DNA of 64,000 bases from Prevotella sp. P3-122 (GTDB lineage Bacteria; Bacteroidota; Bacteroidia; Bacteroidales; Bacteroidaceae), in the NCBI RefSeq assembly GCF_002251365.1, contig NZ_NPJH01000044.1, positions 16,748-80,747 of the forward strand. The letters are read 5' to 3'. Position 1 is the first letter of the stretch; each line of letters starts with the position of its first letter. The notes beneath the pieces were generated by a model. That model was not told where the DNA came from and made no database searches. It worked only from the letters and a program-made list of their open reading frames with translations. Shown piece by piece: positions 6,968 through 14,530 of this stretch. The translations under genes and the position numbers were made by a program.

Positions 6968-8803
6968 CTATTTTGTTCTGAAAACTCTGGTAATCGCTCC
7001 CTTTGTTGTCACCTCCACCATGGACTTCTGTAAAAAGGGCTTGCTTCTGTCCACATACGTGTAACAGTAGCCTTTCTGGCTGAAACCTTTGCTGTCAGAA
7101 AGTTCGAACGAATCGACATGGTCGAGCCAGCGGGGCTCCAGCCCAAGAACATCGTAGAGATGCTGCTGTACCTGAGCATGAATGGCAGACAGATTAGCAT
7201 CGACCAATCCCTGAACCTCTTCGAGCAGCGACTGCCCTTTAAGGCCATCCTTGACGAGCACGCGCTGCATGCGCTTCTTCTGGATGGGAGCTACGCGCTT
7301 GTTTTGTGGCAGAACGGGAAGGACATGACATTCTGCAGCCCTCTGCAGCACCTCCTCCTTTGGCTGCAGCCGCAGCATGGGGTTGCCATAGAGCGAGAAC
7401 ATCATCATAGTTGCCATGGAGAAGTCGTCGCGCTCCATGAAACGGAAGGTGTTGAAGTATTCGAGCTTGGCACGCATCATGGCCTCGCCGACAGGCAAGC
7501 CACGGAACTGCTCCATACAATAGATGGGCATTAAGTGCTCAGAGCCAGAGCCCTCATGTACCTCGACGCCATCGGGGACATCTAACTCAGTCATAGGTAC
7601 AGGAATGAGCGAACCTGCATAAAGGAGGAATCCGTTATCATATAAAGCGGAAAGCATCATAGAATCGCAACGTTCAAAACCATGATAGCGGGCTCCGTAG
7701 CAAGCCACGGTATTGAGTACTTGTGCTTCTGTGTTCGCAAGCATCTCGGTGCTGAAAGCCTCACCACCATCGTTATAGAATCCTGACATGCCTTCGCTTC
7801 CTGCTCCATGAAGATTGAAGAGCAGCATGCCGCATTCGTCCAGGGTGTTGATAACGGGCTCCATGCTGTCTTCATCCTCCACACTGACAGGCGGACTGAC
7901 ATACATGCCATCCTGCACCATATCCGGATCATCGGCGTGGGAGACAAGTGGCAAGTGCTCCGACATCGTCTTGCTGGCAGGAAGCCAAGAGGCATTAGCT
8001 TCCATCATGACCGCATCGACACTGAGACCCTCATCGTAGTATTTGGTACAACGTTCGAAATAGTCTCCCAGGTCGTCGGCAAGAGACGATTCCATCTCGC
8101 CATCTTCCAAAGGCAAACGCGATACGTTGTTGCGTACATAGTCATCCGTAATTCTACGGTCACCACCATCCCACAGGTCGCTGAAGAAGTTACCACCGAA
8201 GCAATAACACATGTCGCACGGTATGCGGCCATTATCGCTACTGCCAAAGACATCTTCCACCATAGGAATGGGAATGACATCATGGCCTCCAATGATAAAT
8301 ACGGGGACCTTCTCACCATGAGGTAGCTCGTATTCCTGCATGAAATCCGAAATGGCCTCATTATAGTCAAGCCAGAATGGATCGTCCCTATCTTCTACAT
8401 ACTCTGAGGCATCAAGGAGATACCACTCCATGCCATGCTCCCTTGACTGCTCGCGGAAGGACTCGATGACAGCCTTCACCTCATCCTGTGAACAGCTGTA
8501 TTTTTCGCCAAGTCTTTGGGTGTCGGTAAAGATAACGCCTACCTGTTCATCATAAGAGTTTTCACAGAAAGAATTCCTCTCTATCTGTTCTGGTTCCTCT
8601 TCTAACGAATCAAGACGGGTGCCACAGTTAGGACAAAAATTAGCACCGGCATCTACTTTTGTTCCACATTCCGGGCAGAACTTGAAACCACAAAAATAAT
8701 CTTCATTCTGTTGACCAGAGGTTTGAGAACGACCGAATCCAAATTGCGACAGCTGATTGTCGAGGTCGTTCTGCAGATTGTTCAGATATTCGTCGATGTT
8801 CAT
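6968..8803 (-). CDS. Zinc-ribbon protein with C25/gingipain-like caspase-fold peptidase domain (operon gene B)
   Basis: This 611-residue protein has a zinc ribbon at 43-60 (Cys43, Cys46, Cys57, Cys60), then a clan CD peptidase-like domain. The His motif is at 327-334 ('LLFNLHGA', His332) and the Cys motif at 364-371 ('NTVACYGA', Cys368). The 36-residue gap is close to that of gingipains (family C25). Other C25-like marks are 'VFIIGGHDVIPIP' (168-180), the following 'SSDNGRIPCDMCY' (188-200), and the closing 'FSLYGNPMLRL' (469-479). No signal peptide is present, so unlike gingipains it should act inside the cell. The C-terminal 120 residues form a separate domain. The natural substrate is unknown; neighbours in the operon or a phage or host target are possible. 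The coding DNA is intact. Confidence 0.75.
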   Translation of the reverse strand: MNIDEYLNNLQNDLDNQLSQFGFGRSQTSGQQNEDYFCGFKFCPECGTKVDAGANFCPNCGTRLDSLEEEPEQIERNSFCENSYDEQVGVIFTDTQRLGEKYSCSQDEVKAVIESFREQSREHGMEWYLLDASEYVEDRDDPFWLDYNEAISDFMQEYELPHGEKVPVFIIGGHDVIPIPMVEDVFGSSDNGRIPCDMCYCFGGNFFSDLWDGGDRRITDDYVRNNVSRLPLEDGEMESSLADDLGDYFERCTKYYDEGLSVDAVMMEANASWLPASKTMSEHLPLVSHADDPDMVQDGMYVSPPVSVEDEDSMEPVINTLDECGMLLFNLHGAGSEGMSGFYNDGGEAFSTEMLANTEAQVLNTVACYGARYHGFERCDSMMLSALYDNGFLLYAGSLIPVPMTELDVPDGVEVHEGSGSEHLMPIYCMEQFRGLPVGEAMMRAKLEYFNTFRFMERDDFSMATMMMFSLYGNPMLRLQPKEEVLQRAAECHVLPVLPQNKRVAPIQKKRMQRVLVKDGLKGQSLLEEVQGLVDANLSAIHAQVQQHLYDVLGLEPRWLDHVDSFELSDSKGFSQKGYCYTYVDRSKPFLQKSMVEVTTKGAITRVFRTK

Positions 8804-8815
8804 GATACATGTTAA

Positions 8816-11587
8816 TTACATCTTGTTACCACATTCACCACAGAAAGCTTCGCCTTCAGGAACAACAGCCCCACAGGCGGGACAATAGCGTAATTGCGGA
8901 GCAGCAGGCTCAACAGGTGCCTGAGGCTGTTGGTACTGTTGCTGAACAGGCTGCTGATAACCCTGCTGTGGGGGCATCTGTTGGAAGCCCTGAGGGGCAC
9001 CGCCCATGGCCTGTGCGAAACTTTGCGAATCAGTCTGATGGGCACGAGTAGTATAGTTGAGCGACTGGTCGAGAGTGTGGTCCATGCGGTCCTGCTGACG
9101 ATGGGCATCCTGACGATACTCGTCTGCACGTTGACGTTGGTCGTCGAAGCGCTGCTGCTGGAAGGCTTGCTGCTGCTGGCCAATACCCACCATACCCTGC
9201 TGCATCATCTGGGCCATCTTCAACATCATCTCCTGGCTCTGACCACCTTGCTGTTGCTGCATTTGTAGCATTTGCTGATAGAGTTCCTTCTGCTCCTGTT
9301 GTTGTTTCTGCAAGAGTTCATTCTCCTTGCCGGAGCCAAGCGCCTGTGCGAAGGCCACCTGCCCCTCACCGGAGAGTTCGGCCGCACGTTTCGCCATAAG
9401 TTGCTCCGCTGTCATGTTAGCCTCCACGTTGTCACGGTTTATCTCGATGGCTTCACGTGAGCGATTTTGTTCCTGTAATTCACGTAATTCCGCCTCCTTC
9501 ATGGCCTGCATATTACGCATGGCGATATCGGCTTTGCGACCGAGCACATCCACATCGTCGAATTTATCTTGGCGACTTAATTCATGCTCACGCTGACGCT
9601 GTTGCCAATCTGCCTCCCGCTGACGTTCTTGGCTTTGCCATTCAAAATCGGTCTCACGGATGCGTTTCTGCCAAGCATATTCATCTTCTTGCTGTGTACG
9701 TCCCCATTGGCGATTGTACTCTTGCTCCTCGTGCATCCACTCGCGTTCGCGCTCCTCGTCTTCAATGCCCCAGTTGCGGCGGCGCTGAAGGTCTTCACGT
9801 TCCCAGTCATGGTCTTGTTTCTGGTCATCAAGTGCCCACTGGGCATGCAGACGGGCGTCATCCACGCTCTGCTGATGCTGGATACGCATAATCTCAGTCA
9901 CAGAGTCGCGTTCTATCTTGTTGTGTGCGAGAGCATCTTCGAGAGCAGCTATTTCGTCATCTTTAACAAGACGGTTCTTCTTGATATCGATGAGTGCCTC
10001 ATATTCTTCTTCCTGGCTCTTTGCTTCACGCAGGTGCTTCTGGGCGTTAAGCAGCAAGACGAATTGCTCCATCTCATCGTCGTGGAGCAGTTTGTCACGG
10101 TTAAGCTGTTGCAAAGCGTATCGTAGTTCCTCTTCGCTAGTAGCCTTGTCGATGGTCTGTCTGTTGGTCTCAAGTGCAAGGCGGTTGCGGAACTCGCCAG
10201 TACGCTGCAGGAAACCGAGTTCCTGCTCGCTGCAATAGAGTTCGCGTTCTACGGCACGAAAACGCTCAAAATCGGCACTGCTGTCTGTAATCTGCAGCAC
10301 CCGCTCACATTGGATGCCAAAGAGTTGTTCGTTGATTGTCTGCTGGATGCGAATCTTCAGGTTGTTCAAGACAGGTTCTGGCAGACCTGAGGCTTCATAA
10401 TCCAGATTGCGCAACATCTGCCGGAGGGTGTTTTCAATTAAAGGAGAAAGCATCTGCTCGAACTGCATTGTCGTTGCAACATTCTTATCGGCCAGATAGT
10501 TGGTGGCAAACTGATGGATGTCATTAATGCGGAGTTGTAGGGAAACACCTATGTTCACATCCACAATCTTCGTGGGAATCGTATAGGGGGTGAAAGCAAG
10601 ATGTCCGTCAGCTTCCTTGGAACCAGCAAAGGTCATCGTGATATGACGTTCGCTCACGATATAAACGGAAAGGATGGGGGCTTGGGTAACCCGACTGAGG
10701 ATTCGGGCATAGTCGATTTTGCGTCTTTCAATGTTTTCCTTCTTCTCATCTTTCTTTTCACCGAAGATGAGACGGCTTATCCAACGTCCGGCACGGCCGA
10801 TTTCTCCAACAATTCCTAATTCACGGAAAGTGGGTTCTTGCTGGCGCCGCTGTTCACGGGCTTTTCGCTCTTTCTCGTCAAGTTCTTTCTCTGCCTTCTC
10901 TATTGCAGCTTTAATTGCAGCCTTTTCTTCTTCAACAGACTTAAAGAACTGATAGGCTCCGGCAGAGAGCGTGGCTACCAATTCGCCATTAGCAAAGATA
11001 ATAGCTTGACAGCCTTCCTGAACGATAATACCTTTCAGCTTTTCTATTTCTTCCAATTCACGTTCGCTGATTTTACGTGCTATCTGCCCGGGTTGGATAC
11101 TCCAAATGGCACGACCACGAACAACGTCGACGCCGTCAATCGCCTCTTGGTTACGACGATTGCGAGCCTGTTCAGCCTCGCGTTCAGCATTCAATTGGGC
11201 ACGCTCTGCTGCTTGCAATCCCTGTTGTGCTTCTTCGATTATACCTTGGTCCGCCCGTTCCTGTTGGCGAACCGCTTGTTGCTGCTCGCGTGCAATATCG
11301 CGATTCAGCGCACCACCTGTAACTGCGTTAGCTACGGCACGTACACCGTCGGTAAACCAGCCTTTATCATTTGACGGTGTTTGTTTGGGAGCAGAAGCTA
11401 CGGGCGTTCCGCACTTCATGCAGAACTTTTGCCCCGGTTTCAAGGGGTTGCCACACTTGGAACAGACAGCAGCTGTCATCTGTTTAGCTGCTGGCTGCTG
11501 AGGAATTGTACTCACGGGCGTTCCGCATTTCATACAGAACTTTTGCCCTTCCTTCAATTCACTACCACATTTAAGACACTTTGACAT
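8816..11587 (-). CDS. Large SPFH protein with two N-terminal and one C-terminal zinc ribbons and an 11-residue Trp repeat (operon gene A)
   Basis: This is the first gene of the operon, 923 residues. Two zinc ribbons open it (Cys4/7/18/21 and Cys42/45/56/59) and one closes it (Cys902/905/916/919). Between them lie an Ala/Gln-rich coiled coil (about 95-150), an SPFH/band-7-like region (about 152-450, interrupted by a Lys/Glu coiled insert at 218-250), and a very long charged coiled coil (about 450-730). Within the latter, tryptophans stand at 584, 595, 606, 617, 628, 639, 650 and 661, exactly 11 apart. A Gln/Met-rich disordered stretch precedes the last ribbon. SPFH proteins oligomerise into membrane cages through such coiled coils, so a scaffold role is likely. 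The stop lies 12 bp before gene B. Confidence 0.75.
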   Translation of the reverse strand: MSKCLKCGSELKEGQKFCMKCGTPVSTIPQQPAAKQMTAAVCSKCGNPLKPGQKFCMKCGTPVASAPKQTPSNDKGWFTDGVRAVANAVTGGALNRDIAREQQQAVRQQERADQGIIEEAQQGLQAAERAQLNAEREAEQARNRRNQEAIDGVDVVRGRAIWSIQPGQIARKISERELEEIEKLKGIIVQEGCQAIIFANGELVATLSAGAYQFFKSVEEEKAAIKAAIEKAEKELDEKERKAREQRRQQEPTFRELGIVGEIGRAGRWISRLIFGEKKDEKKENIERRKIDYARILSRVTQAPILSVYIVSERHITMTFAGSKEADGHLAFTPYTIPTKIVDVNIGVSLQLRINDIHQFATNYLADKNVATTMQFEQMLSPLIENTLRQMLRNLDYEASGLPEPVLNNLKIRIQQTINEQLFGIQCERVLQITDSSADFERFRAVERELYCSEQELGFLQRTGEFRNRLALETNRQTIDKATSEEELRYALQQLNRDKLLHDDEMEQFVLLLNAQKHLREAKSQEEEYEALIDIKKNRLVKDDEIAALEDALAHNKIERDSVTEIMRIQHQQSVDDARLHAQWALDDQKQDHDWEREDLQRRRNWGIEDEEREREWMHEEQEYNRQWGRTQQEDEYAWQKRIRETDFEWQSQERQREADWQQRQREHELSRQDKFDDVDVLGRKADIAMRNMQAMKEAELRELQEQNRSREAIEINRDNVEANMTAEQLMAKRAAELSGEGQVAFAQALGSGKENELLQKQQQEQKELYQQMLQMQQQQGGQSQEMMLKMAQMMQQGMVGIGQQQQAFQQQRFDDQRQRADEYRQDAHRQQDRMDHTLDQSLNYTTRAHQTDSQSFAQAMGGAPQGFQQMPPQQGYQQPVQQQYQQPQAPVEPAAPQLRYCPACGAVVPEGEAFCGECGNKM
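9605..9838 (-). other. Coding segment for eight Trp at strict 11-residue spacing
   Basis: Codons for Trp584 to Trp661 of gene A. Each 11-residue unit is Trp followed by ten mostly charged or Gln residues, with no hydrophobic core residue other than Trp in most units. This is a hendecad pattern (three helical turns per unit) placing all Trp side chains on one slowly drifting stripe. Confidence 0.95.
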
Positions 11588-11709
11588 ATAGTTTTGTTTT
11601 TAATTATTATGAGAACAAAAAAGTGTGAGCCTTCTTGACACACTTGCGAGTCAAAGCATAATAGCTCTTCTCAATGTCGCCAGTCTTTCTCAACTGACGT
11701 GATCATTGC
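11588..11709 (-). promoter_or_regulatory. Remaining 5' leader of the SPFH/zinc-ribbon operon
   Basis: This 122-bp stretch lies between the start codon of gene A and the IS4-type element. It contains a 7-bp inverted repeat, AAGTGTG (11621-11627) and CACACTT (11639-11645). I find no clear TAnnTTTG box for the minus strand here. The better candidate promoter lies beyond the insertion element at 13065-13072. Confidence 0.45.
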
Positions 11710-13009
11710 TGTCCACTAAAAATCGCCAAGCGTTCTTTGAAATAATTGAAATATAGTTAGTTACAGAGGTTTTTGAGTCAACGGACTTGATTTTTGTATC
11801 TTTGCAGCCAAAATGGTTAGCATATGTATCAAAACAAGTACGTTTTCTCTCAACTGATAGCATTTCTCGATAGGAATCACTTCAATTATCTCGTTCGCAA
11901 ATATGCTGGCAACAAATATGTGAAGCATTTCACATGTTGGAACCAACTCCTTACGTTGATGTTCGGACAGTTGAGCAATCGTGAGAGCATGCGAGACTTG
12001 ATTATCGCCATAGAGGCACATCACCAGAAGTGCTATCACCTCGGACTTGGCAAACATGTGACCAGAAGTAATCTGGGCAAGGCCAATACCAACCGTGACT
12101 ATCGCATCTTTGAGGAGTATGCATATTACCTTGTCAGTGAGGCCAGGCGAAAGCGGGCAACGGACATCTTCAAACTTGACGGTAACGTCTATGCTTTCGA
12201 TTCCACGACCATTTCACTATGCCTGAATGTGTTTTGGTGGGCTAAGTTCCGCAAGCATAAGGGCGGCATCAAGGTACATACACTGTATGACTTGGAAACT
12301 CAGATACCTGCCTTCTTCCATATCACTACGGCATCAGTGCATGACTCCAAGGTGATGAAGGAGATTCCCATTGAGACAGGTGCTTACTACATCTTCGACC
12401 GTGGCTACAACAACTTCAAGGAACTCTATCGCATACATCGTGCGGAGTCGTTCTTTGTTGTCAGGGCTAAGACCAATTTGCAGTACAAGTGCATCAAGTG
12501 GAGACGCAGACTGCCCAAGGGAATACTGACTGATGCGGAGATAGAGCTGACCATCTATGGCAGCCAGAAAGGATATCCAGCGCATCTTAGACTTGTACGA
12601 TTCTTTGATGAGGACCAAGGTCGCGAGTTCATGTTCCTGACCAACGCAATGGAACTGACTGCTCTGCAGGTTGCCGACCTCTACAAGAATCGGTGGCAGA
12701 TAGAGTTGTTCTTCAAGTGGCTCAAGCAGCACCTCAAAATCAAGAAGTTCTGGGGCACTACAGAGAACGCTGTCAGGATACAGATTTACTCCGCCATCTG
12801 TGCCTACTGCATCGTTGCCATTGTGCAGCATGATATGCGACTGGATAGAAGCACTTATGAGGTACTGCAAATCCTCAGCATGTCACTTACTGACACAACG
12901 CATCTGAGAGATCTCTTCGACAAAACTATATTCAAAAATGACAAAGACCGAAGCGGTTCAAGTGAACCTAATTTATTTAATTTTTAGACTCGTCCATTTT
13001 TAGTGGACA
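11710..13009 (+). mobile_element. IS4-family insertion sequence, about 1.3 kb, apparently intact
   Basis: The ends are inverted repeats: TGTCCACTAAAAAT at the left (11710-11723) and its exact complement ending at 13009. One transposase gene fills the element. No matching target-site duplication is visible: the left flank ends TGATCATTGC and the right flank begins CTAGTGTTTT. Either the copy is old, it recombined with another copy, or the true ends are slightly different. Confidence 0.85.
11824..12987 (+). CDS. IS4-family transposase (DDE, with N-terminal DUF4372-type domain)
   Basis: This 387-residue transposase is full length for the Bacteroidetes IS4 group. The catalytic triad is recognisable: Asp in 'VYAFDSTTI', Asp in 'YYIFDRGYNNF', and Glu in 'YKNRWQIELFFKWLK', which fits the IS4 signature Y-(2)-R-(3)-E-(6)-K exactly. 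The N-terminal region ('DRNHFNYLVRKYAGNKYVK', 'LTLMFGQLSNRESMRDL') is the DNA-binding domain usual in this group. The start ATG follows closely on the left end of the element. No frameshift is seen, so it may be active. It is transcribed against the operon whose leader it occupies. Confidence 0.92.
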   Translation: MYQNKYVFSQLIAFLDRNHFNYLVRKYAGNKYVKHFTCWNQLLTLMFGQLSNRESMRDLIIAIEAHHQKCYHLGLGKHVTRSNLGKANTNRDYRIFEEYAYYLVSEARRKRATDIFKLDGNVYAFDSTTISLCLNVFWWAKFRKHKGGIKVHTLYDLETQIPAFFHITTASVHDSKVMKEIPIETGAYYIFDRGYNNFKELYRIHRAESFFVVRAKTNLQYKCIKWRRRLPKGILTDAEIELTIYGSQKGYPAHLRLVRFFDEDQGREFMFLTNAMELTALQVADLYKNRWQIELFFKWLKQHLKIKKFWGTTENAVRIQIYSAICAYCIVAIVQHDMRLDRSTYEVLQILSMSLTDTTHLRDLFDKTIFKNDKDRSGSSEPNLFNF

Positions 13010-13064
13010 CTAGTGTTTTCATACTATTATTAATTAAATGAATAATGTGAGTCATATTTGCGTG

Positions 13065-13072
13065 CAAAGATA
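13065..13072 (-). promoter_or_regulatory. Candidate -7 box (TATCTTTG) for the SPFH/zinc-ribbon operon
   Basis: On the minus strand this reads TATCTTTG, a full match to the Bacteroidetes TAnnTTTG element. It lies just after the terminator of the upstream gene. Without the insertion element it would give a leader of about 170 nt to the operon start at 11587. A -33 TTTG is not exact; the nearest candidate is at 13084-13091. Confidence 0.5.
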
Positions 13073-13094
13073 AGTATAACCCACAAAACAATAA

Positions 13095-13116
13095 GAGCCG
13101 AAATTGAATCATTTCG
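13095..13116 (-). terminator. Hairpin terminator of the 222-residue gene
   Basis: GCCGAAAT and ATTTCGGC form a perfect 8-bp stem with a 6-nt loop about 45 bp past the stop at 13162. On the minus strand it is followed by TCTTATTGTTTTG, a T-rich run. Confidence 0.65.
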
Positions 13117-13161
13117 GCCACGGATTTGGACCATTTCGCTGTTGGGGAGGGGGCGGGGCGG

Positions 13162-13830
13162 CTATTGGCGCAGAAGGTCGAGTTGGTCGAGATGGCGCAA
13201 GTCGAGCCGCTCGGCTATGCGCTGCCATACGAGGCGCTGTGGCGTGGAGGATGGCGCCAGCTTGTAGATGCCAAGGAAGGTGTAGCCCTCGCTGGTGATG
13301 TTCTTCATGAAGGTGATGCGCAGTTCGTTGAACGAGACGGAGCGCAGGTAGTTGTCGTGGTTGCGGATGTCGGCCAAGGTGGCGTCGGCGTCCGTGGGTG
13401 TCCACCATTCAGTGATGGTGGGCATGAGGTGCGACGTGTCGCCCTGGTTGTGCCATTCGGGGTGTTGATATTCGGGACTCCAGATGATGATGCCCAGGTG
13501 GTTGGGCAGGGGCTGGCTCCAGTAGATGTCGGGCGTTTCCTGTTTGTCGCAGATGCCAAAGAGGCTGAGGTATTCGCCTACGGACTGGAACTCGTCGCCC
13601 TTGGCGAGCATACATTGGCTCAGGCTTTCGGCGTAGCGGGTGAGAAGGTCGATGGTGTAGGGGTGGGGCTGGCGCACCGAGGGAAAGTAGCCCCAGAGGC
13701 GTTTCAGCGTGCTGGGCGACAGGGTATGGTGGAGCCGGCGGAATATTTCGTCCGACAGCCACTGGAAGTCCTTCGGGGTTTGCATCTTGCGCCCCGCTTG
13801 TTCCTCTATGCTTTGCAGTATCTTTCTCAT
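13162..13830 (-). CDS. Conserved hypothetical protein with N-terminal helical domain
   Basis: This is a 222-residue protein. The N-terminal 45 residues ('QSIEEQAGRKMQTPKDFQW', 'LSPSTLKRLWGYF') are helical and recall a domain found repeatedly at the N-terminus of Prevotella/Bacteroides proteins of unknown function, possibly nucleic-acid or protein binding. The C-terminal half ('LRSVSFNELRITFMKNI', 'GYTFLGIYKL') looks alpha/beta, and the 'GYTFLGIYKL' segment resembles the end of a restriction-endonuclease-like or EVE-like fold, but no catalytic set is convincing. DNA is GC-rich, unlike the adjoining elements. It stands alone between an IS4 element and an IS1380 remnant and has its own terminator. 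I assign no function. Confidence 0.6.
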   Translation of the reverse strand: MRKILQSIEEQAGRKMQTPKDFQWLSDEIFRRLHHTLSPSTLKRLWGYFPSVRQPHPYTIDLLTRYAESLSQCMLAKGDEFQSVGEYLSLFGICDKQETPDIYWSQPLPNHLGIIIWSPEYQHPEWHNQGDTSHLMPTITEWWTPTDADATLADIRNHDNYLRSVSFNELRITFMKNITSEGYTFLGIYKLAPSSTPQRLVWQRIAERLDLRHLDQLDLLRQ

Positions 13831-13972
13831 TATGACCTTCGTTCGAGTCTGCTCATTTTCTCATTTTCTCATTCTCTCGTTTCCTCAACGGAGCAGTTCA
13901 GGATTTTGCCATGTCAGATTTTTCACTTATCTTAGTGTTGCAATTCAAAACAAGCGTAAATCGTAACAAGAC

Positions 13973-14276
13973 ATGGCAAAGGTACAAATAAAATCCGAAA
14001 AACTCACACCTTTTGGAGGAATTTTTTCAATCATGGAGCAATTTGACTCCAAGCTTTCACCTATTATCGACCGGACACTTGGTCAGAGATGCCGCAGTAT
14101 CATCGGCTATCAATACATCGAGATTGTCCGTTGGATTTTATCCGACCGTTTCTCGCCATGACAATGCCAGAGCAAGCTCATCATTGCGCATCTGGCTTAA
14201 CGAAACCGTTCGCTGATGAGCGTGTACTTCTGTGGAGGCTCATGCGTGAAGGATGTAGTGTACATCCTATAAATAA
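13973..14276 (+). pseudogene. Truncated IS1380-type transposase remnant
   Basis: The first 45 or so residues ('MAKVQIKSEKLTPFGGIF', 'IDRTLGQRCRSIIGYQY') match the N-terminus of Bacteroidetes IS1380-family transposases. The frame is lost near 14130-14160. About 60-80 bp later, at 14216-14272, another frame continues the same protein ('SVYFCGGSCVKDVVYIL'), so a short insertion or rearrangement broke the gene. The remaining 350 residues of a normal transposase are missing; the 22-bp palindrome array begins instead. Not functional. Confidence 0.7.
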
Positions 14277-14291
14277 AGGCACCTTTTCATC

Positions 14292-14391
14292 GCAAACGTT
14301 TGCAGGAGCGGATGCAAAGCTTTGCAAGGTCGAATGCAAAGCTTTGCGTGGGCAGATGCAAAGCTTTGCGAGGGCGGATGCAAAGCTTTGC
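14292..14391. repeat. Five 12-bp palindromes at exact 22-bp period
   Basis: GCAAACGTTTGC at 14292, then GCAAAGCTTTGC at 14314, 14336, 14358 and 14380. Each is a perfect palindrome. The 10-bp spacers differ from one another but all end in the sequence AT. The 22-bp period equals two helical turns. Confidence 0.95.
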
Positions 14392-14439
14392 GTCTGAGAT
14401 GGGCAAAACTGGCACGGAAATCGTCAGTCCTATTCTGGA

Positions 14440-14490
14440 TAAGATAAAAGGGAGGAACTAGTCACCATAAGGGTCACTATAGTTCCCCAA
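14440..14490 (-). terminator. Hairpin terminator of the cyclophilin gene
   Basis: On the minus strand GGAACTA pairs with TAGTTCC around an inner imperfect stem, followed by TCCCTTTTATCTT. It lies about 45 bp downstream of the stop codon at 14531. Confidence 0.5.
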
Positions 14491-14530
14491 GAAATTAACC
14501 CTTAACCTTTGAGAGCGTTGTAGAAGGAAA

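Noticed and set aside
3398..11587. A tellurite-resistance (Ter) operon
   Set aside because: SPFH, zinc-ribbon and helical modules are reminiscent, but no TerC, TerD/E or TerZ-like protein is present.
11700..13019. Target-site duplication of the IS4 element
   Set aside because: The ten bases on each side (TGATCATTGC and CTAGTGTTTT) do not match, so no duplication is claimed.
14292..14391. Possible CRISPR array
   Set aside because: Repeats are only 12 bp and spacers only 10 bp, each repeat is a full palindrome, and no cas gene is present.
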